From Actinomycetes bacterium (lineage in GTDB: Bacteria > Actinomycetota > Acidimicrobiia > Acidimicrobiales > JAJYXR01), in NCBI GenBank assembly GCA_021801795.1, contig JAJYXR010000024.1:21041-85040 (forward strand): 64,000 bases of DNA, in the 5' to 3' direction. Below the pieces are notes generated by a model that searched no databases, was not told where the DNA came from, and saw only the letters and a list, made by a program, of their open reading frames with translations. Numbering within the stretch: the first letter of the stretch is position 1; each line of letters begins with the position of its first letter. Shown here in pieces: positions 18,202-27,528 of this stretch. The translations under genes were made by a program, and so were the position numbers.

Positions 18202-19769
18202 TGCCGACCGCCCGGCTTCCCCAGGATCACTGGCATCGGGACAGACTGCGACGGCATCGCAGGAAGGCGAACCGGCATACAGCCCAGGCACTCGCCCTGG
18301 TCGTAGCTGCGACCATCCTCGCTGGGTGCGCTGGGACCCATAGTGCGGTGCCGCCGGGAGCCCCGCCGGGAGCGCCGGGCATGCGGACAGGTCCGGTCGG
18401 GCATGCGGGCAGGTGGCTGGTCGACAGCCAGGGACAGGTCCTGCTGCTCCATGGTGTCAACGTCGTCGCCAAGAACGCGCCTTACTACCCGAGCGCGTTC
18501 GGCTTCGACAGCGCCGACGCAGCGTGGCTGGCTAAACAGGGGCTCGACCTGGTGCGCCTCGGGGTCCTTGGATCGGGCGAGATGCCTACCAAGGGGAAGA
18601 TCGACGTCGCCTACATAGACAGGCTCGTCTCGACCGTCGACATGCTCGCGCGCCACCACATCTACACCCTCCTGGACTGGCATCAGGACGACTACGGGAC
18701 CTACTTCGACCAGCCGGGCACCATCTACCGAGCCGACGGCTTCCCCGCCTGGATGACCATCACCAACGGGGCTCCGAACGAGCAGGTGGCCTTCCCGCTC
18801 GACTACACCTCCGATCCAGCTCTCCAGCAGGCATTCCAGGCGTTCTGGGACGACCAGGCCCTGCCGGGGGGAGAAGGCCTGCAGTCATATGCCATCGCGA
18901 TGCTCACAGCGGTCGCCCGGCGGGTAGCCGGGAACCCCTGGGTGCTCGGATACGAGGTGATGAACGAGCCCTGGCCGGGCACCACCTGGCAGCCCTGCCT
19001 CACCGGCAACGGATGCCCGGAGCTCGACGCTACTGAGCTCGACCCCTACTACGCGAAGGCCGCCAGCGCGATCCGCGCGGTCGACCCGACCCACATGATC
19101 TTCTTCGAGCCATTCGTCACCTATAACTTCGGTCTGGCCCCCACCCACATGGCGCTACCGCCGGGAATCTCCGACACAGGCATGGCGTTCCACCAGTACG
19201 CCCAGTCTCCGGCCGCTGCCAGGCAGGTATTCGCCTACTCCCTAGCGTGGTCGAAGGCAACCGGCGGGGCGCTTCTGAACACCGAGTGGAGCAGCTCGGG
19301 TCCTGACCCCTCATCGATTACCGCGCAGGCCAACGACGAGGATGCCGCCCTGATGCCCTGGACCTACTGGGTCTTCGGCGGCTGCGACATCGCCTGCGCA
19401 TCGGCCCGCCAGGCCGACCTTGTGTTGCACATGAGCCGCCCGCCTGCCGGGAGCAACCTGAACGGGCCGGTGGTGGACGCGGTGGTGAGGCCGTACCCGC
19501 TGGCCGTGGCCGGGACCCCCACTCACCTGGCCTACGACGCTTCCAGCCACGTGATGAGCTTCTACTGGGCACCCGAGCGCGCAGCGCGCACCGGTAGTTT
19601 CGGGCCAGGCGCTACCAGCCTATTCGCCGTCCCGCAGATCGACTATCCCTCCGGCTACATCGTGGAGGCCTCCGGGGTGAAGGTGCTCTCGGCTACGAAC
19701 GCATCTACGCTGGTCGTGAGACAGCAGGGGCACCCCCCCGAGCTTTCGGTACGCCTGACCCCGCGCTGA
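18201..19769 (+). CDS. GH5 endoglycoceramidase-like lipoprotein
   Basis: This secreted lipoprotein (lipobox LAGC after LALVVAATI) has a GH5 barrel with the general acid/base in YEVMNEPWPG and the nucleophile in LLNTEWSS. The overall sequence resembles the endoglycoceramidase/cellulase-like group (LVDSQGQVLLLHGVNVVAKN near the start). A TTG upstream at 18168 lies inside the TetR gene. GTG 18201 is preferred because it overlaps the TetR stop (TAGTG). A proline/glycine-rich linker with short repeats (GAPPGAPPGAP) follows the lipobox. The C-terminal 110 residues form a beta-rich domain. The glycan substrate is unknown. Confidence 0.85.
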   Translation: MPTARLPQDHWHRDRLRRHRRKANRHTAQALALVVAATILAGCAGTHSAVPPGAPPGAPGMRTGPVGHAGRWLVDSQGQVLLLHGVNVVAKNAPYYPSAFGFDSADAAWLAKQGLDLVRLGVLGSGEMPTKGKIDVAYIDRLVSTVDMLARHHIYTLLDWHQDDYGTYFDQPGTIYRADGFPAWMTITNGAPNEQVAFPLDYTSDPALQQAFQAFWDDQALPGGEGLQSYAIAMLTAVARRVAGNPWVLGYEVMNEPWPGTTWQPCLTGNGCPELDATELDPYYAKAASAIRAVDPTHMIFFEPFVTYNFGLAPTHMALPPGISDTGMAFHQYAQSPAAARQVFAYSLAWSKATGGALLNTEWSSSGPDPSSITAQANDEDAALMPWTYWVFGGCDIACASARQADLVLHMSRPPAGSNLNGPVVDAVVRPYPLAVAGTPTHLAYDASSHVMSFYWAPERAARTGSFGPGATSLFAVPQIDYPSGYIVEASGVKVLSATNASTLVVRQQGHPPELSVRLTPR

Positions 19770-19817
19770 GGAGCCACTGGCCGATCCGCGCGCTGTCTCC
19801 CACCAGCGCGTCATGGC

Positions 19818-20273
19818 TCAGAGGCGCAGCGGCCGGATGGGCGCGAACACCGCAGCAGGGTCGCCCCACTGATCGGGCCCGAGCACGTCCACGTAGAGCT
19901 CTATCTCGTTGCCATCGGGATCCGAGATGTAGAGCGAGTGGGTGACCGTATGGTCACTGGCCCCCTCGATGGCCACCCCGTGGGATCTCAGATGTGCTAC
20001 CACCTCGCGTAGGTCGTCGTCGTCCTCACCCACCTTCAGACCGAAGTGGTAGAGACCTACCCGGCGCCCGGCAGGGATAGGAGCAGCGTCCTGGCCGACC
20101 TCGATCAGTAGCAGCTCGTGGTGGGTCCTGCCGGAGCTGAAGCCGGCCGCCGGCACCCCGAGCGGCACGTCTCCGCCGACCTCGCTCCAGCCCAGTACGT
20201 CACGGTAGAAGCGCCGGGAGCGCTCCAGGTCGCGCACGTAGAGGACCAGGTGGCCGAGCTCGTGGACCTTCAT
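19818..20273 (-). CDS. VOC/glyoxalase-family protein
   Basis: This 151-residue protein has two beta-alpha-beta-beta-beta modules of the vicinal oxygen chelate fold. Metal-ligand candidates are in LGHLVLYVRD, LYHFGLKV and GNEIELYVD. The family includes extradiol dioxygenases and glyoxalases; the long D-rich linker and length resemble catechol 2,3-dioxygenase-like proteins. The ATG at 20273 overlaps the pirin stop by 4 nt. The frame continues much further upstream but only as antiparallel noise within pirin. Confidence 0.82.
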   Translation of the reverse strand: MKVHELGHLVLYVRDLERSRRFYRDVLGWSEVGGDVPLGVPAAGFSSGRTHHELLLIEVGQDAAPIPAGRRVGLYHFGLKVGEDDDDLREVVAHLRSHGVAIEGASDHTVTHSLYISDPDGNEIELYVDVLGPDQWGDPAAVFAPIRPLRL

Positions 20274-21274
20274 CGGTCGCCCCCGCCGTTCGTGGATCCG
20301 CCGTTCGTGGCACCACCCAGCCTGTCCGGAGGGATCCGGCCGAGCCGACCGGCCTGGTAGTCCTCGAAGGCCTGAGCGATCTCTGCCTTCGTGTTCATCA
20401 CGAACGGCCCGTAGTGGGCCACCGGCTCCCGGATCGGCAGCCCCCCGAGCACCAGTACGTCTAGGTTGGGATGCCTCGATTCCTGGGAAACGTCGGCCCC
20501 CACGACCAGGTAGTCGCCTCCTGCGAAGACCACCAGCTCCGAGGTGGACACAGGGCGTCCAGCCGAACCGACCCTGCCCTTCCCCGACAGCACGTAGACC
20601 AGCGCGTTGAACTCTGCAGGCCACGGCAGCTCCATCTGCGCTCCGGGGCTGATGGTCGCGTGGAGCATGGACATGGGCGTGAAGGTGCTTCCCGGTCCCC
20701 TCTGACCCGACAGCTCCCCGGCTATGACCCGTATGAGGGCACCTCCGTCGGGCGTCGTGAGCAACGCTGCCTGCCCTGCCCTGATGTCCTGGTAGCGAGG
20801 CGGTTTCCACTTGTCGGCTGCACGGAGGTTCACCCAGAGCTGTATGCCGTGGAACAGCCCGCCGGAAGCCACCAGGAACTCCGGTGGTGCCTCGATGTGC
20901 AGTATGCCGGCACCTGCCGTCATCCACTGGGTGTCGCCATCGGTTATCCTCCCGCCGCCACCAGTGGAGTCACTGTGGTCGAATATCCCGTCGATCATGT
21001 AGGTGACGGTCTCGAAACCCCGATGGGGGTGCCAGGGTGTGCCCTTGGGCTCCCCGGGGGCGTACTCGACCTCTCCCATCTGGTCCATGTGGACGAACGG
21101 GTCGATGTCCGCGAGGTCCACCCCGGCAAAGGCCCTGCGGACAGGAAACCCCTCCCCCTCGAGGCCGGAGGGCGCCCTCGTCACCGACCGCACAGACCGC
21201 TCCCGCCAGGCGAGGCGGTCGGGCATCTCGACCCTGGGAAGCACCAGCAGGTCATCCACGCTCACAGCAGGCAT
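20270..21274 (-). CDS. Pirin family protein
   Basis: Pirins are bicupin iron proteins, some with quercetinase activity. The N-terminal cupin has the metal motif HPHRGFETVTYM followed by GDTQWMTAGAGILHIE, and the C-terminal cupin completes the fold. GGAGGAGG lies 5 nt before the ATG. It is coupled to the VOC gene, suggesting a shared aromatic-ring or stress role, which is inference. Its last residues include a 15-bp tandem duplication (NGG repeated) at 20285-20314. Confidence 0.9.
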   Translation of the reverse strand: MPAVSVDDLLVLPRVEMPDRLAWRERSVRSVTRAPSGLEGEGFPVRRAFAGVDLADIDPFVHMDQMGEVEYAPGEPKGTPWHPHRGFETVTYMIDGIFDHSDSTGGGGRITDGDTQWMTAGAGILHIEAPPEFLVASGGLFHGIQLWVNLRAADKWKPPRYQDIRAGQAALLTTPDGGALIRVIAGELSGQRGPGSTFTPMSMLHATISPGAQMELPWPAEFNALVYVLSGKGRVGSAGRPVSTSELVVFAGGDYLVVGADVSQESRHPNLDVLVLGGLPIREPVAHYGPFVMNTKAEIAQAFEDYQAGRLGRIPPDRLGGATNGGSTNGGGDR

Positions 21275-21297
21275 GTCAGCCTCCTCCAGCCCCCAGC

Positions 21298-24200
21298 TTA
21301 TGCCTCACCCTTCGCGGTCGTGCTGGTGGTGGAAGCGCTCTTCGAACCGGTCTGGGACGATCCGGACGAACGGCGAGACGCCACCGAACTGCTCGTCGTG
21401 CGCGATGACCGCTTCGGCGAGGCCCGTGTCGTGGAGGTCGCTGCAGGCACCTTCGATGTCTTCGCAGCAGCCTTCGTAGCAGCCTTGACAGCCGCTGCCT
21501 GGGACTTGGCCAGCTGGCTCAGCTGGTTCAGCACTGCCCCGATCTGGTTCACGTCAGCCTGGTATGCACCGAGGTTTCCGGCCTTCAGGGCTGCCTGAGA
21601 CTCGCCATAGAGGCTGTTTGCCTGGGCGACGAGCTGCTGCTCCTGAGCAGACAGGGCCGACGAGACCGCCCCAGAGCCCTGGCCCAGCGCCAGCGGAGCC
21701 GCGAACACCTGCTCGAGTGCCGACTGGAGAGTCGTGCCCATAGCGGCGGTAGTGCCGTACACCGCTATCACGTCCTGGATCTCGGGTAGCGCATTGCGCG
21801 ACGACTGGACATAGAGGGGGCGTACGTAGAGCATGGACTGGCCCAGTGGGACCATGAGCACATTGCCCAGGATCACGCTCGACCCGTTCGTGTTCAGCAG
21901 GCTGATGGCCTTCGATATGGCAGGAGTGGAGGAGATCCGGGCGTCGATGAGAGCCGGACCGTCGATTGCCTGACCCCGCGGCGTCACGTAGACAGTGAGC
22001 TGGCCCTGGCTGGTGTCGCCCGAGCCGTAATGGGCGACCATGAACGCCGAGAGCGTCTGGATCTGGTCACCGTTCGATACCGGCACGAAGGCATCGATCA
22101 GGTTGAACGAGACACGGCTCTGCCCTGGTGCCTGGAAGGTCTCGTAGAGGGGAGTCATGCGTGCCAGCTGGCCCGTGGAGACCGGGATCCCTTCGGCGTT
22201 GGTGGTGTAGGTGGTGGCCAGGGCGGCCTGTGGATTGCCCGCACCCGGGCTCTGGGAGATGTTCCAGGCATCGCCTGCGTTGTAGAAGGCCTCGGCGTTC
22301 GTGATGTGATAGCGACCGTACATGGCGGCCTGGACCGTGAAGAGATCCTTCGGGTAGCGCAGGAGCGCCTGCAGGGAGGCCGGCATGCGCGATCCGGGGG
22401 TGAACATCCCGGGAAAGGCGCGCTCCCAGGTGCGGAGGATCGGATCACTCGGGTCGGTGGCGTAGAAGGTCATCTTCCCGTTGTAGGCATTGGTCACGAT
22501 CTTCACGGAGTTCCGGACGTAGTTGAAGGGGCGCTGCAGGCCGCTCGTAGCCGGCAGGGCACTGGTATGCGCGTTCTGCGAGTACGGGTAGTGGTCCGAG
22601 GTGGTGTAGGCGTTCTGGATCCACAGGATCTGGCCATGCCATACCACCGGATACGGGTTAGATCCGAGCTGGAGGAACGGAGCCGCCTTCGCGATCCTGG
22701 CCTGTATGTCCCGGACGAACATGATCCGCGACTTCGAGGTCACGAGGTTCGAGATGAGCAGGTTGAAGTCGCCCAAACGCATCGCGAACGCAGCCCTGGT
22801 CAGGAACGAGCTGAGCTGTACCCCACCGGTACCGGAGTAGTGGCTTTCCTGCTCGGCCCCGCTCGGCAGCTGGTAGTCGATCTCCGGCTGCTTCGTGTCT
22901 GCTACCACCCATCCTGAGCTGTCCACCCCGTAATAGACCGACGGCTCGGTGATGACCGGGTAGCCTGCCGACGACACGGGTGGGACATCCTTCACCGCGA
23001 AGACCGGGTTCCCGTCGGCCTTCTCGGAGTTCGCCGGAGCGATCACCGCTCCGTAACCATGGGTGTACTGCAGGTGTACGTTCACCCAACCCTGGGCAGG
23101 AAGGTCTGACGGGTTTATCTGGCGAACGCCTATGACCACGGGGGTCACCTGCCCGTTCACCCTGTAGCGGTTCGTGGCCAGGGTGTTGAAGCTGTAGTAG
23201 GAGCGTATCGACTGGAGCTTCTCGAAGGTGGCGTTCGTGAGCGAGGGGTCCCAGAGCCGGACCGCGTCGAGGTTCGCTGCGTTCGCGTCAACCGCCGTAG
23301 GGGTGAGGTTATCCGAGGCAGCGAAGGGCTCCACCTTTATCGAGCCGAGATCGAACGCCGCGCGCGTGGCCTTTATGTTACGGGCGATATATGGTCGCTC
23401 CAGGACGTCCTGAGCAGGGTTCACCTTCAGCGACTGCACCAGCGCCGGATAGATGGCACCCACCACTACGGCCACGAAAGCCCATAGCCCCACTGCCACT
23501 ATAGGTAGAGCCCAGCCGCGCCTCCTTACGTTGAACAGCAGGATGACCGCTGCCGCCAGGGAGATCCAGATGAGCAGCGTCAGTGCGGGCAGCCTCGCGT
23601 GAACGTCTGTGTAGCCCGCTCCCTGGACGTATCCCTGGGTGGAGAAGTCGAGGCTGTAGCGCTGCAGGTAGTAGCCGACTGCCTTCACCAGCGCCACGAG
23701 TGCCAGGAGGACCGACAGGTGAACCTTCACCTGGGATGCCACCCGCAGGCGGTTTCCCTGGACCCGGATCCCTCCGTTCAAGTAGTGAGCTATCAGGGTG
23801 ACGATGGTGATGACGATCAGCGAGACGAAGCACCAGCCGACCAGGTAGCTGAGGAACGGCAGCTTGAACACGAAGAAGCTCACGTCCATGTGGAACTGGG
23901 GATCCTTCACCCCGAAGGACACCCCGTCTCGGAACAGGATCCAATGCTGCCACTGACCCACGGTCCCAGACGCTGCCAGCAGCGCGATGAGAGCCGAGAC
24001 GAGGGTGCGAACCAGCACGTTGCGCGGAGCCACCGACTGCTGGTAGCGACGGACCAGCTCGTCCTCGGGCCCGAGTGCCAGATCGGTCGGAGCCAGCCTG
24101 TCCACCACCGCGAGGCTCACCCACATGCCGACGAAGAAAGCTGCCGCGAACCCCACGAAGAGCCCCAGCTTCACTGCGAACAGCCTGTTCCAGACCTCGC

Positions 24201-24363
24201 TCAGGTGGACGGACCCGAACCAGAGATAGTCGGTGTAGAACACCGCCAGCGATCGCAGCGACAGCAGAACGATCACCACCACGATCGCGGCGATGACCAG
24301 CCACCGTCTGGTGCCGATACCTCGCCGGCGTGGGGCCGGCCGGATGTCCTCGGGATTGCGCAC
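21298..24363 (-). CDS. UPF0182 family membrane protein
   Basis: This 1021-residue protein has seven or so N-terminal membrane helices (the first at about residues 17-37) and a large extracytoplasmic domain. It matches UPF0182/COG1615, a widespread actinobacterial family of unknown function. The start at GTG 24363 (VRNPEDIRPAPRRRG) lies 11 nt after the upstream stop; the longer frame is antisense noise. The C-terminal 60 residues are Ser/Thr/Lys/Ala-rich and probably disordered. In Mycobacterium the homologue (Rv3193c) lies beside a PDZ protease, as it nearly does here. Confidence 0.92.
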   Translation of the reverse strand: MRNPEDIRPAPRRRGIGTRRWLVIAAIVVVIVLLSLRSLAVFYTDYLWFGSVHLSEVWNRLFAVKLGLFVGFAAAFFVGMWVSLAVVDRLAPTDLALGPEDELVRRYQQSVAPRNVLVRTLVSALIALLAASGTVGQWQHWILFRDGVSFGVKDPQFHMDVSFFVFKLPFLSYLVGWCFVSLIVITIVTLIAHYLNGGIRVQGNRLRVASQVKVHLSVLLALVALVKAVGYYLQRYSLDFSTQGYVQGAGYTDVHARLPALTLLIWISLAAAVILLFNVRRRGWALPIVAVGLWAFVAVVVGAIYPALVQSLKVNPAQDVLERPYIARNIKATRAAFDLGSIKVEPFAASDNLTPTAVDANAANLDAVRLWDPSLTNATFEKLQSIRSYYSFNTLATNRYRVNGQVTPVVIGVRQINPSDLPAQGWVNVHLQYTHGYGAVIAPANSEKADGNPVFAVKDVPPVSSAGYPVITEPSVYYGVDSSGWVVADTKQPEIDYQLPSGAEQESHYSGTGGVQLSSFLTRAAFAMRLGDFNLLISNLVTSKSRIMFVRDIQARIAKAAPFLQLGSNPYPVVWHGQILWIQNAYTTSDHYPYSQNAHTSALPATSGLQRPFNYVRNSVKIVTNAYNGKMTFYATDPSDPILRTWERAFPGMFTPGSRMPASLQALLRYPKDLFTVQAAMYGRYHITNAEAFYNAGDAWNISQSPGAGNPQAALATTYTTNAEGIPVSTGQLARMTPLYETFQAPGQSRVSFNLIDAFVPVSNGDQIQTLSAFMVAHYGSGDTSQGQLTVYVTPRGQAIDGPALIDARISSTPAISKAISLLNTNGSSVILGNVLMVPLGQSMLYVRPLYVQSSRNALPEIQDVIAVYGTTAAMGTTLQSALEQVFAAPLALGQGSGAVSSALSAQEQQLVAQANSLYGESQAALKAGNLGAYQADVNQIGAVLNQLSQLAKSQAAAVKAATKAAAKTSKVPAATSTTRASPKRSSRTTSSSVASRRSSGSSQTGSKSASTTSTTAKGEA

Positions 24364-24374
24364 GACGAGGCAGC

Positions 24375-26270
24375 CTAGGCTTCCGCTGGCACGATTAGGC
24401 AGCGGCAGCCTGGATGAGCAGGGGGATGGGGGTGCCCCGTCGGGAACTGCTCTCCTCGAGGCAGGCTTCCGGCCAGCGCGTTGTCCGCGCAGTCCGGGCA
24501 GGCATCCGTCGAAGGATCCACCCTCCAGGCAATGGAGGCACTGTCCGGGATGCGCCAGAGCAGGCCAGTGCTGAAAGCGGCCACCACACTGTCCTCGGCC
24601 AGGCGCTCGATACGGGCCCCCTTCCATTCCCTGTACGCGGAACCGACCTTCTCGACTATCGCGTCGTCATCGGGAGCGAGCCTGCCCGCCTCCTGCTCGA
24701 TCCTCCTCCGCAGCACGCTCACGATCGAGCGTGCCAGCTCGACCGACTGGCCGTCCAGGTCCAACCGCGGGGAGTCGCCCCGCTCCACCGCCCCCCCCGG
24801 CACCCCGCAGGCCTCCAGGTAGGCACCTGCCGATGACGCCGCCTTACGGAGCTGGTCCGCAGCCGACTCCGCGAACCTGGCCTCGTGAGCGCGAACCTCA
24901 CCCAGCAAGCCCGGCTCCCACGCCTTCGAGCTCCGAATCCGGTCGAGTAGATCGTTCTGGTCGTCCTGGAGCGCACGCTTCAGCCTACGGGACAGATCTG
25001 TCACCACCGGAGCCAGGAGCTCGTCGCGCTTCGCGAAGAGCGGCTCAGGTGCCACCGCGGCGTCGACCGCGCTACCGACGTCCTCGGCGGGCGTGCCTGG
25101 CTCCTCCGTCACCGCGGCGTCGACCGCGCTACCGACGTCCTCGGCTGGCGTGCCTGGCTCCTCCGTCACCGCGGCGTCGACCGCGCTACCGACGTCCTCG
25201 GCTGGCGTGCCATCCTCCTCCGTCACGGCCGATGCCTGGGGATGCGAACCGGACCCGACCGATTCCGGGGCCGCCGAGCGTAGGCGGGCGAAGAGCTCGT
25301 CTACAGACGCTCGGGGTTCCTCGACGGCAGATGGCCCGGGTTCCTCGACGGCAGATGGCCCGGGCTCCTCGACGGCAGATGGCCCGGGTTCCTCGACGGC
25401 AGATGGCCCGGGTTCCTCGACGGCAGATGGCCCGGGCTCCTCGACGGCAGATGGCCCCTGCACCCGAGGCGACGCCTGTGCGGCCGGAGCCGTCTTCCTG
25501 GTGGTCGGTAGCGATCTGGAGTCGTTCTCGGCGCGCTCGAGGTCGTCGCCGATGCGCTCAACCGAGCGGCGCACCTCGCCGATGACCTGTGCCAACCGCT
25601 GGCGTCCGGCGCGGAGCTGCTCGATCTGAGCGTGGAGCTCACGGCGCCTGGTCGTGAGGTCTGCGAGAACCTTGGAGCGCAGGTCCTGGGCCTCCTGGAG
25701 CATCGACCGGCACTCGGACCTGGTGGAGGAAAGCAGCTCCTCAGCCTCGATCCTGGCCGAATCGAGCATCGCGGCAGCTTCGTGCTCGGCACGTCGTCGT
25801 AGCTCAGCAGCCGCCGCCTCGGCTGCTGCCATCTTCTCCGCGGCGGCAGCCTGAGATTTCTCGGCCAAGGCCGCTGCTTCGGCAGTGGCCCGGGAGATCA
25901 GCTCGTCGGCCCTAGTGGATGCCCTGGACTGGAGGGCATCGGCCTCCGCAGATGCCCGTGCGGAGATCTCCGCTGCAGCCTCGTGCGCGGAGCGCAGCAC
26001 TCGCGCAGTCTCGTGGCCGAGTGCGCTGGTGAGGGTGGCCTCGTCGACGGAGGGGTTCGCGGCCAGGTCCTCCGCTCGCGCCAGTGCAGCTCTCAGATCC
26101 ACCTCACGATCGATCGCCGCCTGGATCTCCCGGGCCAGTTGGGCTAAATAGCTGCGAACCTCCGAAGGATCGAACCCTTTCCGGGCCGTAGGGAAGGTAC
26201 GACTGGTGATCTCGTCGGGGCTAATGCGGGCTAGACCCTGAGCCACGGTGATTCGACGCTCCTCTGGCAT
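24375..26270 (-). CDS. DivIVA-domain coiled-coil protein with Mu gpF-like C-terminus
   Basis: This 631-residue protein begins with a DivIVA-type domain (ISPDEITSRTFPTARKGFDPSEVRSYLAQLAREI) and a long Ala/Glu-rich coiled coil (about 45-260). Two repeat blocks follow: six GPSAVEEP units and three 19-residue units. The C-terminal part (about 400-631) resembles the head-morphogenesis Mu gpF/SPP1 gp7 domain: an RIERLAEDS helix, then Cys591, Cys594, His613, His615, His619, Cys622 and Cys624, ending HPGCRC. DivIVA proteins localise to curved membrane; the role of a gpF-like domain here is unknown. A TAGGCT box lies 6 nt before the ATG. Confidence 0.8.
   Translation of the reverse strand: MPEERRITVAQGLARISPDEITSRTFPTARKGFDPSEVRSYLAQLAREIQAAIDREVDLRAALARAEDLAANPSVDEATLTSALGHETARVLRSAHEAAAEISARASAEADALQSRASTRADELISRATAEAAALAEKSQAAAAEKMAAAEAAAAELRRRAEHEAAAMLDSARIEAEELLSSTRSECRSMLQEAQDLRSKVLADLTTRRRELHAQIEQLRAGRQRLAQVIGEVRRSVERIGDDLERAENDSRSLPTTRKTAPAAQASPRVQGPSAVEEPGPSAVEEPGPSAVEEPGPSAVEEPGPSAVEEPGPSAVEEPRASVDELFARLRSAAPESVGSGSHPQASAVTEEDGTPAEDVGSAVDAAVTEEPGTPAEDVGSAVDAAVTEEPGTPAEDVGSAVDAAVAPEPLFAKRDELLAPVVTDLSRRLKRALQDDQNDLLDRIRSSKAWEPGLLGEVRAHEARFAESAADQLRKAASSAGAYLEACGVPGGAVERGDSPRLDLDGQSVELARSIVSVLRRRIEQEAGRLAPDDDAIVEKVGSAYREWKGARIERLAEDSVVAAFSTGLLWRIPDSASIAWRVDPSTDACPDCADNALAGSLPRGEQFPTGHPHPPAHPGCRCLIVPAEA
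25053..25223. repeat. 57-bp x3 in-frame repeat
   Basis: Three 57-bp units starting at 25053, 25110 and 25167 encode a 19-residue acidic unit (PAEDVGSAVDAAVTEE core) in the linker of the DivIVA-like protein. Copies 1 and 2 are almost identical; copy 3 differs near its end. Confidence 0.92.
25315..25458. repeat. 24-bp x6 in-frame repeat
   Basis: Six 24-bp units encode GPSAVEEP repeated in the linker of the DivIVA-like protein. The units differ only by ttcc/ctcc at one site, giving an alternating sub-pattern consistent with block-wise duplication. Confidence 0.95.
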
Positions 26271-26282
26271 GGGACGAGCCTA
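26271..26282 (-). promoter_or_regulatory. Predicted leaderless promoter, DivIVA-like gene
   Basis: TAGGCT (26282-26277) is 6 nt before the ATG on the minus strand and no Shine-Dalgarno is present. Confidence 0.5.
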
Positions 26283-26289
26283 GGTGCTG

Positions 26290-27456
26290 TCAGGACCAGG
26301 GGTCGTACTGCCACCCTGGAGCTGCTGAGTGACCGCCGGGTCCCGGAGGCGGACCGGTGCCTGCCCTTCCCAGGTGGCCTCCCAGCTTCTTCAGGTCGGC
26401 GAGTGCTTCTGACAGGGAGGTGACGGGCATGACATGGAGCGACGGCGTGGCCTTCGCCTCTGCCTTGGCGTACTCCTGGGGGGGCACGAGGAACACGGTC
26501 GCTCCGGCCTGCTCCACGGCAATGGTCTTCTCCGAGACGCCGCCTACTGGACCTACGGTCCCGTTCGGATGGATTGTTCCGGTAGCCGCCACGACATGGC
26601 CACCGGTGAGGTCGCCACCTGAGAGCTTGTCGAGGATGCCCAAGGTGAAGGCCAGACCGGCGGAGGGTCCTCCTATGCCGTCGTTGGACAGATCCAGAGC
26701 GACTGGCAGGCTGTATGCGGGCTGGGTGTAGATGGCGACGCCGAGGAAGGCTCTGCCGGGTCGGCTGGGGTCAGAGGTGAGCCGGAGGGTCTCGTGACCA
26801 TGGAGGCTGGGGCTCAGTATGCTGGTGAAGCCCAGCTCTACCGCCTCACCCGGCCGCAGGGCCTCTATGGCCCGCGCGAGACCCTCGGCGCTGGTAACCC
26901 TCGTGGAGCCCAGGCTGGTGATCACATCGCCGACCGCCAGATGGTGCGAGGCGGGCGTGTGGGGCACCACCTCGTAGACCAGAGCACCGGCGTCGTGCTC
27001 TGGCACCGAATAGCCCATCTGGCGCAGAGCTGCCACCTTCGCGGTGAGCTGCGCCTCGGCCATGTCCACCTCGCCCTCGGGTATGAACTGACTGGAAGGC
27101 GCGGTCCCGAGAAGGTTGCTCTTCGGTACCAGGGCTACGTTGCTCATGAGCAGGTAGGGCAGGTAGCTGATGAGCCGTACCGGGGCCACGTCCACGTCGG
27201 TCAGTAGGACCTTCCCGTGCAATCTGGGAAGATGCGCGTTCGGGACCTGGATCATCCCTGTCACCGGTATCGCATCTCCCGGCATCAACGCGTAATAGGG
27301 AAGGCTGATAAGCGACGAGACGACCACCAGGACCAGGACCACGGCGAGCACCACCGCCAGCCGTAGCACCCAGCGCCTGGCGCGCGGGCGCCTGTCGGGA
27401 CGTTCCGCTAGCCCGTCGTCGGGCAGGTCGGGTACTGTCGAGTCCGAAGAGCTCAT
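26290..27456 (-). CDS. PDZ-domain Lon-like (S16) serine protease
   Basis: This membrane-anchored protein (helix about 28-52) has a PDZ domain (about 150-230) and a C-terminal Lon-type peptidase domain with Ser in IGGPSAGLAF and Lys in GGVSEKTIAVEQAG, forming the Ser-Lys dyad. It corresponds to the YlbL group and to mycobacterial Rv3194c, which also neighbours UPF0182. The protease should act outside the cytoplasm. The last 25 residues are Gly/Pro-rich. It is divergent from the HEAT-repeat gene. Confidence 0.9.
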   Translation of the reverse strand: MSSSDSTVPDLPDDGLAERPDRRPRARRWVLRLAVVLAVVLVLVVVSSLISLPYYALMPGDAIPVTGMIQVPNAHLPRLHGKVLLTDVDVAPVRLISYLPYLLMSNVALVPKSNLLGTAPSSQFIPEGEVDMAEAQLTAKVAALRQMGYSVPEHDAGALVYEVVPHTPASHHLAVGDVITSLGSTRVTSAEGLARAIEALRPGEAVELGFTSILSPSLHGHETLRLTSDPSRPGRAFLGVAIYTQPAYSLPVALDLSNDGIGGPSAGLAFTLGILDKLSGGDLTGGHVVAATGTIHPNGTVGPVGGVSEKTIAVEQAGATVFLVPPQEYAKAEAKATPSLHVMPVTSLSEALADLKKLGGHLGRAGTGPPPGPGGHSAAPGWQYDPWS

Positions 27457-27528
27457 GGTTGGTGGGTAGCTGTCAGGTGGCTGGTGGCCGTAGAGGACTG
27501 CTGGTCGGTTCTCGTTGGTCGATGTGCG

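Noticed and set aside
22030..22917. Long plus-strand frame within the UPF0182 gene
   Set aside because: Antisense shadow caused by high GC; no recognisable domain, while the minus strand is a clear family member.
24731..25585. Plus-strand Arg/Pro-rich frame across the DivIVA repeats
   Set aside because: It is a shadow of the repeats; composition is an artefact of the antisense reading.
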